Shown: positions 12,501 through 23,889 of the stretch, one piece after another
How the letters are laid out: every line of letters begins with the position of its first letter
Numbering within the stretch: position 1 is the stretch's first letter
Source: Wolfiporia cocos
Taxonomy: Eukaryota > Basidiomycota > Agaricomycetes > Polyporales > Phaeolaceae
Direction of reading: 5' to 3'
Assembly: GCA_029448655.1 (NCBI GenBank)
Contig: JACCLO010000010.1
Coordinates: 3,162,001-3,226,000 of the forward strand
Length of the DNA: 64,000 nt
Translations under genes and position numbers: made by a program
Notes under the pieces: model-generated
What the model was told of the DNA's origin: nothing
The model's input: only the letters and a program-made list of their open reading frames with translations
Database searches by the model: none

Positions 12501-13170
12501 TGTGAAATATACAATACCAAGATTGCATCTGCTCATGATATCTTACCTTTTCTGACATTTATGCCAGCGCCTACATTGCCTCGTAGATACCAGCACGTCA
12601 TAGAGGACTATCAGAAGGCCTTAAAGCGATATCTCTGTGGTTCTGGTCATCCTGACGATGCTGACATTAGAGCTCTCTGTGGGAGTGAGATTGAAGATGA
12701 AGCTGCATCCTCCACTGCTTCTTTGCTACGAGGTCATTCCTTCCTGAGAGCAGTCACTGGACTAGATGTCCTACCAATCAGCAATGAGAGAATCAAGGTA
12801 TTTATAGTATCATCATTTCGTTTCATGAGCTCAGAAATGTCTGCCGCAGATCGACTTCCATTCTGTCATTCCAGACTCTGCATTATTCATTGGATCCAGG
12901 GTTGATGGCGAAGCATCTGCTCTGGCTCTAGATGTTAGTCCTTTCTGTTGACCAAGTCTCACTTACTAACTCTGGCTCACATCTCAGAAAAACAAGGACC
13001 TAATTTCACCTGCCATTCACACTTGTGACAGACGCCTTGATGTTTTTATCAATGAGGCTTTGTTGGATGCTCTAGAGGAATCTCAGACTGGCTCCTCCGA
13101 TAATACTGTCACAGCTATGGACAAATATTTTCATGTAGCACTTGTGGTAGGGGCTCAAGGCTATACCTAG
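9537..13170 (+). CDS. Intact multi-exon gene, Cys-rich N-terminus, function unknown
   Basis: Reading through short introns gives one continuous protein from ATG 9537 to TAG 13168-13170. Introns with good splice signals: 9633-9680, 9807-9859, 9925-9971, probably two between 10201 and 10386 (exact sites unsure), probably 10829-10876, 11673-11727, about 12171-12228, 12420-12470, 12798-12849 and 12934-12987 (with a TTACTAAC branch site). The first three exons each hold a small Cys/His motif: CSDCGTGC, CLCGHSVDKHA and CMCGERYAAHA, suggesting zinc binding. A Pro/Ser-rich part follows, then a motif NIGPKNGPLIGPL, a long Ser-rich linker (about 11040-11330), and a helical C-terminal half with FLRAVTG and SPAIHTCDRRLDV. 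From memory, this order matches multi-copy Agaricomycete proteins sometimes labelled HECT-like; I see no convincing catalytic Cys, so I do not assign ubiquitin ligase activity. No nonsense changes, so it is probably a working gene. Confidence 0.7.
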
Positions 13171-13479
13171 ATTACTGCATCTGCTGCTCAAGCAGATACT
13201 ATTAACATCAATCTCTATCTTGACCTCTTGTTAATGCACTAGTAGTACTAGTGTCATACTAGTTATATAGTTGTGGCATGAGTTGAACTTTCTAACGAGT
13301 AGAATGTGCCTGTGTGCTATATTGTTCCTAATTGAGTACTTTGGCTGTAGCTATGCCCCAGCCATAACAAGTAGTAGTATAGGGTGCTGAATGAAGCTTC
13401 ATACTAGAGTGATTGTAGGCACTTCCTTTCAAACCCAATGTCTTGTCAAAGTACCTTGTTTCACTGTGACAGAACAGCT
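13171..13479. other. Downstream flank of the 9537 gene
   Basis: About 300 AT-rich bases. TATTAACATCAATC and repeated ACTAGT motifs are visible but no gene or repeat can be supported. The 3' untranslated region of the 9537 gene should lie here. Confidence 0.4.
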
Positions 13480-14730
13480 TTTGTTTGATTCCTTCGAAAT
13501 GCTTTGATTCTTTAGCATAATAGGAAGTTATACATGGAGATTTTATGAGTCAAGTACCACTACAAGACAGAGACTTAATGAATTTTACTGAGGGCATCGG
13601 CACTTGAATAAGCGCCCACTCGTACACAGCAACTGCCTAGTTGCTAGGTATTACTTTGAAATGCACATACATATAAATCTTGGAAATGCTATAAGTCCTT
13701 GCCATTTAAGAAAGCTATTCAAATAGTTTTGAAAGTCAAGGGCCACCACAAAACGGAGACTTAATGGATTCTGTTGCAGACATGGGCGCTTACATAAGCG
13801 CTTGCTCCTCACACATAGCAATTGTTACGGGTCGAATACCCGTTCGTATATTCGAGTCGCGAATATAGATCGTTCTTCTGCACGTAGGCACGTCGCCGTA
13901 TGCAAGGCAAATACTCGTTAGATGCCTTCGGGTCCTAAGTGAAGTCCTTAGGAGATCGGTTAATATCCAATACGCGTTAGAGGATATAATCTGTTCAAGT
14001 GCGAGTCAAATAGAATATAAGACTCGCCTAAGTCCGAGAAGTCAGTGTGCACTTCGAGGACTTAGTCGTTCGGTTGCTCGAGTGAGAAATACTGAGCGTA
14101 GTTTCCTACGTTTGAGAACGAGTATAAGACTTCTTGTTTATACAACAAGGTCGAGCTAAAGAGCCTCGACAATAAGTACATGAGCCTTTATACTACGCTA
14201 GGTTTTTAGGGGTCAAGTCCATCCCAGATGTCACTGCTACTATCTACGCTATAGTACCAAACGTTTGATAAGTATGTAGTGATATATCTGAAACGATAGA
14301 TAGGAATGATCATGGCGGTTGAACGCCATCTGTCAGCTAATAAATGATAAACGTGAAACAAGGACAGAGTTGGATCTGTCAGAGTCGAAACGCGCCCTAT
14401 CTACTAGTACATCTGGGGTTAGCCCAGTAGGATCACGAATGGCCAGGGGGTTGGTTGCGCAACAAGTCCCTGTACCGTATTCACCCTATGGTGAGTTCTG
14501 CCAGCGTTCGAAAAATCAGAATGACCGTAACAGCAATCACTGCAGATGTCTCTGGAAATGCACATACATGCAAATCTTGGAAATGCTGTAATTCCTTACC
14601 ATATAACAAAGTCATCCATGTGGTTTCTACGAATTAAGTGCCGCTACAATATGGAGACTTAATGGTTTTTGCTGCAAGTATGGGCGCTTACATAAACGCT
14701 AGCTTACTTGCATATAGCAACTGCTCTCCC
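13480..14730 (+). repeat. Three tandem units of about 170-180 bp, the last split by a solo LTR
   Basis: Blocks sharing GGAGACTTAATGG, GGGCGCTTACATAA and TAGCAACTGC end near 13650, at 13822 and near 14725. The second and third units also share TGCACATACAT, AATCTTGGAAATGCT and CCTTGCCATTTAA. The solo LTR 13823-14532 separates units two and three. Direct tandem orientation; the first unit is the most diverged. Confidence 0.65.
13823..14532. mobile_element. Solo LTR, 710 bp, target duplication GCAAT
   Basis: Ends TGTTACGG and CCGTAACA form a perfect 8-bp inverted terminus, flanked by GCAAT at 13818-13822 and 14533-14537. No copy of this LTR is seen elsewhere in the window and it does not carry the TGTCACAG end of the gypsy LTRs, so it belongs to another family; orientation not determined. 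Confidence 0.85.
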
Positions 14731-14797
14731 ATTTGTGGCTGATTGGATCGATAGGATGTAGCGTCAGTACTCTATTGCAGTGCTATTTGACTTCAAC

Positions 14798-16606
14798 ATG
14801 TCAGACCATACTGCTGAACTGCCACTACCAGTCTGCAACATACTTATTGCCTTTAATGTACTGAAGGCCGATGTCACCACAGCTTTACGCACACAGCTAG
14901 GAGATGTTGCCCGTCTAGAAGCTCAGATTGGTACCTGTAATAGACTCAAGCAAATGATCCTTCAGGTAGTATGCAGTACTTCTTACAGTGCAACATTAAT
15001 GACAACTTTCTCAAGCATCACAACAGTATACCTCCAGCTGATTGTGAGATTATGCTGGCCAGCATCACTGACATGAATTCATGTCTTGAATTGGCAAAGA
15101 AACAATCATCAGATCGTCCTGATATTCCACCTGCGCCTTTGGTCAGTACAGTACACACAGGCCAACGAGGACGACCAAGATTTGAACTTGACCCGGATGC
15201 TTTACGCACTGCACTTCAGTTCAGAGGTGTTACTGCAGTAGCTGAGATGTTTGGAGTGTCTGCCCGTACGGTCCGCCGTGCAGGTCTTGCACAGGGTATA
15301 CTTGAGCCTGGAGACCCTGTCTATGTGGAGTTTGTAGACAATGATGGCCAAGTATACCGCAGATATACTTCCTCCACTGCAGCACAGTCAGATCTATCAG
15401 ACGAGGCACTAGACAGTGTCATGCTAGAGATTCTCACTATATTCCCCTCTGTTGGTCACCACATGATTGATGGACATCTTGTTCATCTCAGGCACAGAGT
15501 ACCCCGCAGCCGCATTCAAGCATCTTATGCCAGGGTTAATGGTCCCAACACTGTCAATACTTTTGGGGTTAGACGAATTGAGCGTCGAGTCTACCGAGTT
15601 GCTGGGTATAACTCACTATCCCATCATGATGGACAGCATGGTGAGTAATATTTTGATAGAACATAACTCTATGCTCAACATAAACAGGGCTTATACGATA
15701 TAAGATTGTTGTTCATGCCTTTATAGACGGCTACTCCCGCTATGTAATGGGCATCAGAGCAAGCAACAACAATCGTGCAGAAACAGTTCTTTCTTTATTC
15801 CTTGATGAAGTAGTCTCCAAAAATGGACTTCCAAGCCGTGTAAGAGGAGACCATGGAGGAGAAAATGTTCTTGTGGCACAATATATGGAACAGGTCAGAG
15901 GTACAGGTAGAGGATCTTACATATGGGGCAGGTAAGCATATGGCACAGTTAATCAAAAGCCTTACAAAATGGTTAATTCAGGATTGTCCACAATATTCGC
16001 ATTGAGAGACTCTGGGTTGACTTTACATCTGCCCTGGGATCCAAGTGGAAATCATTTTTTCAAGAGCTTGAGATGTCTTGTGGCCTTGACACAGACAACC
16101 CATCACATATCTGGCTCCTTCACCATCTATTCCTCCACATCATCAATACTCAGGCCACAGAATGGATGCATGCTTGGAATAATCACAAAATATCCATCCC
16201 TGAACATGGTCAATGCAGCCCAGCAGAGCTGCGTGCCTTCAGCATGCTGCAGGATGGCATACGTGGTTTCTCCAGTGCTCAGTATGAGCCTGTACATGAA
16301 GCTCTATCTTCAGATGACATTCATGCATATGGGGTTGACTGGGATGCCCTCACAGATAGCAACATCATAGCTCATCATGATCAAACAAATTCCCCCGATA
16401 ATCTCTCTAACAATCCTTTCTTCACCCATCAGCCAGACAATTATAATATTGTAGAGGTCCATGAGCCCAATTGTCCGCTGAGCTCAGATGAAATGGAATA
16501 TTTATATGGACGTCTGGCACAACTCAATCTCAGTCATTCTATAGAAGACTGTCGCACTCTCTGGGTCACTGCTCTGGATGTATGTCGGACTGAAATCCAC
16601 TGGTAG
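14798..16606 (+). CDS. HTH plus DDE integrase-like protein
   Basis: A spliced frame from ATG 14798. The N-terminal part is helical; then comes a resolvase-like helix-turn-helix (VTAVAEMFGVSARTVRRAGL, about 15224-15285), then an integrase-type core. Introns: one near 14966-14990 (junction unresolved), 15641-15687 (47 bp, GTGAGT..CAG) and 15932-15981 (50 bp). Putative catalytic residues: Asp in SHHDGQHG (just before the 15641 intron), Asp in RGDHGGEN (about 15850) and Glu in IRIERLWVDF (after the second intron). The motifs IDGYSR, NNNRA, GLPSRVR and IWLLHHLFL are those of a fungal and animal integrase-core family that I recall but cannot verify. The usual Trp before the first catalytic His-Asp is Ser here. 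Reading stays open to TAG 16604-16606; an alternative last intron (16578-16676) could change the C-terminus. No flanking LTR or inverted repeats were found, so host gene or domesticated integrase are both possible. Confidence 0.7.
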
Positions 16607-17371
16607 ATCAGAATCAAGTAATAGCTCTGTCCTTTCACGGTTGTCAGAAACCCTACTAACCCCCGATTTTCATAGAGCTTCCCCTTTGCCTGGGCGTAAC
16701 CCCAGATCCCTGCTAAAGGCTTGGGTTTCAACAATCAAATGCCAAATCTTGCTGCATTACTCATCGTTTGATGGGGTTCCATGATTTTACATAGTATTAC
16801 TCGATGGCTGTAAAATGGATATATATGTTAACGAATACTTGTAGAGTGCATGTATGTTGTCGTCAGAGAATAAATTCTCTCGGGTTCTCCGAGCGAGATG
16901 AATTACACCAGGATATGCGAGGTGTTCGAGCGGTTGAGGTCGAGCGGTTCACCAATTGAAGCGCAGCTTGTAACGACCTGAACGATTACAGTGGCGCATC
17001 GAATGAAGCAGGAGTGGTAAGAAGTCGAAAGGAAAGATGCGTGACAGAATTCCTAAGTCAAAGCACACACCTCGAGCATGGCTCAATGTCTGACTTCGTC
17101 GCGGAAATCGATGTATTTTTCTATGTCTGATTGTCATTTAAATACATAGAGGGCTGTCTATTCTACTAGCCATCTCCTGAGTATGCAGTGCCCTGAAAAT
17201 TAGATATTGTTAATGAACCCAGGGCTTAATCATAGGACGAGCCCCTTAAACAGCAAAGATATTTTGAGACACAAGTAAAATAATTTTACAAAGAGAATCT
17301 GTGCAGGATCTGGGGCAGAGTGAGGAGGGTGAAGAAAAGAGCAGGGAAACATCACAAGGCCACAAACGGGG
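16607..17371. other. Intergenic DNA between integrase-like gene and transposase
   Basis: About 765 bases without a supported gene. It may hold the left end of the transposon at 17372, but I could not find an inverted repeat matched downstream of 20026. Confidence 0.4.
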
Positions 17372-20026
17372 TTGAACCATCAGCGGGGGTCGTGTCATGC
17401 ATGTATTGGCCGGTTAGGCAGCCAAAAAGTGCCCATTAGGCTTTTGAAGCTTGCGGCACGCCAAAGGTTTAAGGGCAACAACGGAGATGATGACGGAGAT
17501 GATGACGGAGATGATGACGACAACAACAACGATTTGTCTGAGTTGACGGGTGATGAGCTGCGTCAGAGTCTGGAGATGGCACAGCAGAGGAAAGAACGCA
17601 ACAGGGATGCCTTCGGTATCCTAATGAGACCAATGTCTCAGAGCGTCTGGAAGCAAGCAGAGAGCAACCGGGCTCTGGGTTACAATGGCATGTCATACAG
17701 AACGAAACGGAGGCACGATAAGAAGCTTCGGGATGAACAGGCTCACCGTAAGAGGTACTTATCACAATTCATGGGCAAAATGTATGTGTTGACGAGTTTC
17801 GGGCACAGCTCTGGTGCGCAATTCATGCACTCGTTTTTCTCGACACAGAAGGGTCCTGAGCTGTCAGAGCAGCAGTCAAATGAGCAACAGGGTGGTTTAC
17901 ATACCATTCCAAGTGTTCGCCAGCCAGCACTGAGTGGAGACAAGATTTTCTGTGGATATCTCTCTGATATCTCATCATCAGAGGATGAGTACGAAACCGG
18001 AGATGTGGGTGCTGAAGGTGGAGAAGGAAGTGAAGAGAACATCCACAATAGCCAGGAGCATCAAAGTGCGATGCTACAGTTACTCATGCATGAGGAGGAG
18101 GAAGAGAGCAAAATGGACAAGGCTGAACTTACTGTGGATTCCAGCCCCTCACAGCAGCAGCGCACTGTCCGCTCCAACCAGACAACCCCCCCTCCAAAGC
18201 ACTGCAAGCTTGAAGTGCCAGCACGCATTACCCACTCTCACATCAAGGAGAACCGTATGCGGACCTTCGAGAATGGACTTGATGCAATCCAGAAATTCAT
18301 TAAATCAAAGCGACATACCTTTATTTCAGGCGATAACAGTCTGCAGGCCTGCTGCAGGCACTGTATTGAGAGCTATCTGCACTTGATTGTCAAATACAAG
18401 CACTCCATGACTGTGGCAGGGGAATGTGCAGCGAAAAAGCCATGGCTTTTCTGCAAAATGGGGTGTAAGGATGGTGCAGAAGTGGGCTCGAAGATGGTTG
18501 AATGCGCGAGAACTTCCCGTATCCTTGAAGGGCCGGCATATCAAGTCCTATACATTGCTACAGGACCCTGTGGTGCAAGTGGAGCTACGCTCATACGTGC
18601 AGTCAAACAAATGGGCCATGAATCCCGAAAAACTCACCAAATTCACCAAAAACAGCATGGTACCAGCAGCTGCTCAGCAGTATCTGAAAGAGATCATTCG
18701 TAAGGAGATGCCAGCAGGGTTAAAGAAGTATATGGAGCTTGAACTCTTCCCATGGATTCACTTGAAGGTTGGCCAAGAAATCTCCCTGAGCACTGCGCAC
18801 GATTGGCTTCATCGAGAAGGCTTCCAGTACATCGAGCACAAGAAGAGCCTCTATTATGATGGTCATGAGTGGCCAGATGTTGTCAGGTATCGTCAAGAAG
18901 TCTTCCTGCCAGCAATGGCACAGCATCAAAAATGAATGATCGAGTATGTCGTTGGAAATGTCTCGGAAGAGGTCAACAAGCAAACAGAAAATTATGTTGA
19001 GTGCCATCTAGTGTTTGTGGTGCATGACAAAATGACTGCCCAAGCACATGATGGTGTCAAAAAAAGCTGGGTTTTCAAAGGTGAGCAGCCACTACAAAAA
19101 AAGGGTCCCGGCAGGGGCATTCACTGCAGCGACGTAATCTGTTCCACATTCGGTTGGTTGAAGGATGCGGGACAAGGCCTTGAATATGGTAAAAATCATG
19201 ATGGCTTCTGGAACGGTGAGATGTTTGTGAACCAGGTATGCCATGACAAATCTGTAGCAGACTTGACTCACAAAATAATTGATCATAGCTGAAAACAAAG
19301 ATCATTCCGACATTTGAAAAATTGCATGGCCCCGGATTCCAAGCCTTAATTGCTGTTGACCACTCACAAGGACATTCTGCCTTCGCTGAGGATGCACTTC
19401 TTGTGTCACGCATGAATCTGTGCCCTGGTGGAAAGCAGGCACAAATGCGTGATGGCTGGTTCATGAAGAATGATCAGAAAATTATCCAACAAATGAATTT
19501 TCCATACAATCATCCTGATCATCCCAATCTTCCCAAAGGGATTCGACAAATTCTCATCAAGCGAAGCCTCCGGGTTGATGGACTGCGAATGCAGTGTCAC
19601 AGGAAATGTGACCCAGATGTGATCAGTTGCTGTGCCAAGCACATACTCGAAAATCAGCCAGACTTCAAGGAACAGAAAACTCTTGTCCAGGAAGTCATTG
19701 AGAATGCAGGCCACATGTGCATATTTTTACCAAAATATCACTGTGAGCTGAATTTCATTGAATACTTCTGGGGTGCTGTCAAGAAGTATCTCCGCAACCA
19801 CTGTGATTATACGTTTCCAATATTACAAGCCAATATGCCAGATGCACTGGCATCGGTAAGTGTCGAGACAATCTGGAAATGGGAGCACCGGGTTGTTAGG
19901 TGGATGGATGCTTATCACTCAGGATTGGGCACAAAAGATGCTCAATTACAGGTGCAGGCATTCAGTTCTCGTCGATACAAGTCTCACCACCGTGTTCCAG
20001 AGACCCTCGCACGTCAGCTTGACTGA
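17372..20026 (+). pseudogene. IS630/Tc1-mariner-like DDE transposase, broken
   Basis: The coding sequence is readable across three frames. The N-terminal region has an Asp-rich tract from a 12-bp repeat, then a charged region, a winged-helix-like DNA-binding part (FSAKWGVRMVQKWARRW near 18447) and a DDE core. Core landmarks: VVHDKMTAQAHDG (first Asp; the next residue is Lys where Glu is usual in this family as I remember it), VDHSQGHSAF (second Asp) and CELNFIEYFWG (Glu). An intron of 53 bp (19236-19288, GTATGC..TAG) joins the core. Damage: a frameshift near 18432-18445 and a TGA at 18933-18935 that reads as a CGA-to-TGA change before MIEYVVGN. The protein otherwise extends intact to 20026. 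The start is uncertain because the open frame at 17372 lacks an ATG. No terminal inverted repeats recognised. Confidence 0.8.
17483..17519 (+). repeat. Three 12-bp repeats inside the transposase
   Basis: GGAGATGATGAC is repeated three times in frame and encodes a Gly-Asp-Asp-Asp run in the acidic N-terminal region. Length variation here would not break the frame. Confidence 0.9.
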
Positions 20027-21637
20027 TATACTATATTTAAATTAGTCAGATAGGTAGAGATGTCAATACTTTCCTTATATAGTACTGCTTTCCCACAACT
20101 GGCCAAATTTGGACATATAAATTTCTCGATTTTGATTTTCAGAGAAATCCGCCTAGCCATTTTGTTCCTATGTTCAATCTAAGCATTTTGGCTAGACCGA
20201 TTGTCTCTAGGCACCAATCTGAGCGAGCAGTAAGACTTGTACAAAAGAGGCAGTGACTAGGCCGTTGGCACCATAGGGACTTACTTTCCTAGACTCAACA
20301 ATGTGAACTTGGAGCATTTCCCTACTCTTTTCTACTCTTGCTGAGCATCGTGTGCTTGCCTGGGAACTCTTTTCTTCTTCTTAAAACTCTATCTTGTGCT
20401 GGCAGCTTGAGATGTCACAGAGACAGGATTGTGACAATAAGGCCTAACAATCTACTGTCACTTATCTGACTGCATATAGGTTACGATTCCTGAGGTATGA
20501 AGAAAGTGTTTTGTATGATGTAGATCCATCAGTTTAGGGTGACCATAATCTGTGTCATATGTGAGAATATAAAATAAACTGTCATTGCATTGGTCTATTC
20601 TCATTGTGTCTGACAAATAAATTGTTTCACGTAAAGATAACGTCAGAATAAAATACTGAAAGGCTAATAGAATCCATATATCTTTGATGCAAGTCTAGGC
20701 TTGGACTTGCTAATGCAGTTGTAAGGGTTGGTTGCAGTCAATAAGATAAGTGACCCGTCAAGCAGGAATTGCAAGAGTAGTAAACAAAGTGAATGTGTCA
20801 CAGTTTTACAAGGCATTTCCCACATTCTCTATTCTCATAATGGAAGTCGTGCAGCCCCTTTACTAGTACAGGTCTTCTCATCTACATTGTTAGAATCACA
20901 TGACCAAGGGCTTTCCGATGCACTAGAAATTACCAAGTCACATGACCTTCCAGGTCATGTGACCTACTCAACTACATCAGATTAGATATGTGCCACTAAG
21001 TCCAATCATAGGCACCAAACCAGGTGACCTTATCTCTTATCTTATCTGTACAAGTTATGACATCAGGTTCCATTACTGGACCAGACCATGACATCATCAT
21101 GACAACACTATTACTAGGTCATGACACCATAGAAAAGCTCATCAGAAGACATTCTGATACGTTACATATCAAATACCTGAAACATGATCATCAACATCAT
21201 TAGAAGCCATTAGGACAACCCTTCCAGCTAGAAGCCTAGCAGTTCCATATATCAAGTGTTATTATTAGCGTAGCACTCCACTATCACAATGTGGCCTTAT
21301 AGCCCGCTTACTTTCCATCATCACAAGAAGGCCTACAAACCTTCACGAATGTCATTACCAGGTACATGCCATATCACACCATAGTCACACCATATTAGCA
21401 CTACACACAGACCAAGCCATTAGGACAGGTCTACTCATAAATAGTATACATCATGTATATAACCGAACATCTAGCATCCTACAGCGCTAGACTTAACAAT
21501 TGCCGCTAGGGCATCCATATTCTCTATGAGGGCGTTTCCCCTACTTTTCTTCTAACCTCCTGCTGGATGACTTATGGTCTGATTTGAGGCTTACCCCTTG
21601 GTGTTATACTATGTACTGGCAGCTTGAGACGTCAACT
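20027..21637. other. Non-coding DNA between transposase and nested LTRs
   Basis: 1.6 kb without a supported gene. A block around CTGGCAGCTTGAGA occurs twice (20398-20413 and 21617-21630) after T-rich stretches, suggesting an old duplicated repeat. A perfect hairpin lies at 20937-20963. Confidence 0.45.
20937..20963. repeat. 12-bp perfect inverted repeat with 3-base loop
   Basis: GTCACATGACCT, loop TCC, AGGTCATGTGAC. Single GTCACATGAC-like sites recur near 20897 and in the palindrome clusters at 41-51 kb. Confidence 0.85.
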
Positions 21638-22177
21638 TGACACATACTACTCACATCTGTGGGACCGGTCCTACTGGGGACCCTAACCGTCAGACGAGGT
21701 GCGACCGCGCCGTCAGCAGTGATCCTAGAACCTATGTGACAGAGGTTGCATAGGCCTCCCCAGGCCTAAGGTGACATAACAAGGTGGTGACCCTCGGACT
21801 AGCAGTCAAAGAGCCAGTAAGGACCACACCAGCACACAGAGAGGTAAGGAGTAAGAGGGCCAAGCCCTAATGCCGAGAATCTTAGACTTGAGGCATAAGG
21901 CAACAAGTCGACATACTTATATACATGAGGTAACTACCTAATGGCTGGCCCTAAAGTCATAGCCTGTGTGCAGTAACTAAGGGAGCACATGATGAGTAAC
22001 TACCGTAATGTAACATGTACATAGTGTGACCGTGATGTAAGTACCTGAGACGCGTGCTACCCTACAGTGCTAATCTACTGGGTCGGGTGGTCTGATAAGA
22101 TAACAAGGAGCGGACGAGAGGAAACTGTACGCTAAGACTTAGCCCCATGCCTAGGGGCACTTCCACAATACAGAAAG
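21638..22177 (-). mobile_element. Solo LTR (LTR-D family), inner end, split by the intact element
   Basis: Together with 32170-32205 this is one minus-strand LTR of 576 bp. Outer duplications CAACT lie at 21633-21637 and 32206-32210. A related LTR of 578 bp is at 53842-54419, sharing the CTTATATACATG TATA region and the block GTACCTGAG..CGCGCTACCCTACAG. The intact element entered it 36 bp from its 5' end, duplicating GAAAG. Confidence 0.85.
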
Positions 22178-22876
22178 TGTCACAGATTTGGGACATGCCA
22201 CTATTTTTCCCGTATTTTTACCTATTTATCTGGTATTTCTACGACCTTGTAGACATTTACGCTGCTAAGCGCCCGTCTACACGTACACGCAACCAAACAA
22301 CACGTACACAACGCGGTATACGTCCACTTGTCATAACAACACGTACATAACACGCTTGTACGCGTCAATGACTCAGCGGACTAACCTTCGGTGTCACGCG
22401 CTTTACTCATATCCCGGTACCGGGCTATGTCAGTACAATAGGATAAGCGGCCCGCTCATTATCACATGCCAATGACCTTACGATTACTCATATCCCGATA
22501 CCGGAATATAAGAATCACATGCATGGCTTACTAACGAAGCTACAGCCACTTCCACAACATGGACCTACGGTCCAAACAAACGATCTTACTGGTGCGGCCA
22601 TTACCGGCGCACATGGTCTATTGTAGTTTATGACTTAACCATATTAGTTATGTCTGCGCACAGACCACCTTCATGTTTGGCTCCCTTACCGGTAACCAAA
22701 CAAAGCATGTATATAAGTAGGGCTATCACTGCGGATAAGCCTTAGATTTGTTCTCTGCATTCGCACAGTTACATATCATCTCTGCTTGCGCCCACTAGCC
22801 TCCTCACCAACCTCCAGCAACTCCTTCAAGTCGCTTATTAGGTTATAGTGTGAGTCCCACAGTCTAGTCTGTGTCA
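22178..22876 (+). repeat. 5' LTR, LTR-A family
   Basis: 699 bp, TGTCACAGAT to CTGTGTCA. Internal direct motifs ACTCATATCCCGGTACCGG (near 22400) and ACTCATATCCCGATACCGG (near 22486) occur in U3. TATA box at 22710-22716; predicted transcription start at 22744. Confidence 0.95.
22710..22754 (+). promoter_or_regulatory. LTR promoter: TATA box and predicted RNA start
   Basis: TATATAA at 22710-22716, then the block AGATTTGTTCT at 22744-22754, 34 bases downstream of the TATA start. This block is the one complementary to the primer site, so by the Tf1 model it marks the first bases of the RNA. Confidence 0.75.
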
Positions 22877-22878
22877 TA

Positions 22879-22889
22879 AGAACAAATCT
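22879..22889 (+). promoter_or_regulatory. Self-primer binding site of the intact element
   Basis: AGAACAAATCT begins 3 bases after the LTR end and is the exact reverse complement of 22744-22754; the flanking bases do not pair, giving exactly 11 bp. No match to a common tRNA 3' end (TGG start) is visible. Confidence 0.85.
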
Positions 22890-23889
22890 CCCCCTACCCC
22901 CGCCCTTGCGCTTGCGCTTGGGCCTGGGTTTCTATCCTACAGGGGCTATTACTCGTTGCTGCGCACATCCCTACTCTTGACAAAGAGTTAGGGGTGATAG
23001 TTGAGATCTGGGGGATACATCGCCATCCTCGGCAGAGGATAGGCAACCAGGGAAGCCACACCGCCTTTTTAGGCAGAAGGCCTACCTAACCCGGACTCCA
23101 GGGTCAAGGAGACATGATCCTCGCTGACAAGCTTGGACCATGCGCGGTTAAGACCCGCCTGTGGAGAAAAGGGGACGGTCTGCCTGTGTGCGCCCAACCC
23201 CCTGTCATGGCAAGCGTTGTTCAGCGCCCCATCACTATCCATAGGGTCATCATTATGATGGCATGGGAATTTTCCAAAGCCGCCTCCCAGGCGTAAGGGA
23301 CCTGCTTTGAACCCGTTATGGGAAAAGCAGTGAGGGGGGTGACGTAAAAAATCACCCTGCCATAGGTCACTCGCGGTAGCCAATAGCATAAGTCCTACGG
23401 GCAGCTCGGCGTGCGAGCATGGGTCAAACGGATTTGGGGCCCCATTGGAAGAGAAGCGCGTGGCCCACTCCTTCGGGATGTGGAGCGCTGCTGTCTCGCG
23501 ATCTTAGATCGACAATGGTTTTTTAGCCCTGATGTGACACCCATGTGGCTACAGACGGCAACCTCATTGTTGAAGCATGGACAGGCTAAGGGATGTAAAA
23601 TCCCAGCCACTTTCCGGCATCGTCCCTCCGGGGCGGTGTCGTGTATCCGAATCCCAATCATCTGACCCAGGAACCGGCCTGGCAGTCAGCAACTCTATCC
23701 CTAGAGTCGGCGCCTCTGACCGTTAGGGTCATGCGAATATCCGCGCCGTCTCGGCACAGGGTTTGCGCGCAACATAAGAGTAATTATGCCCCGTAGTACA
23801 CCTTCTTTGCTCCTGAAAAGGAGTCCACTACCCTACCTAATCCCTTTTATTCCTGTTCTTGGACGTATCACTGGGAAACTTCGTTTCTC
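22890..23889 (+). other. Untranslated leader of the intact element
   Basis: 1 kb between primer site and ORF1. The part 23000-23640 is conserved with the non-autonomous element (5637-6362, opposite strand) while the LTRs of the two have diverged. Contains CCCTTGCGCTTGCGCTTGG repeats at the start and the palindrome GATCTTAGATC (23500-23510). Confidence 0.75.

Noticed and set aside
9537..13170. HECT ubiquitin ligase
   Set aside because: I recall HECT-like labels on similar proteins but see no C-terminal catalytic Cys motif, so the function is left open.
22879..22889. tRNA primer binding site
   Set aside because: No TGG start or resemblance to a tRNA 3' end; an exact 11-base complement in the LTR explains the site better.
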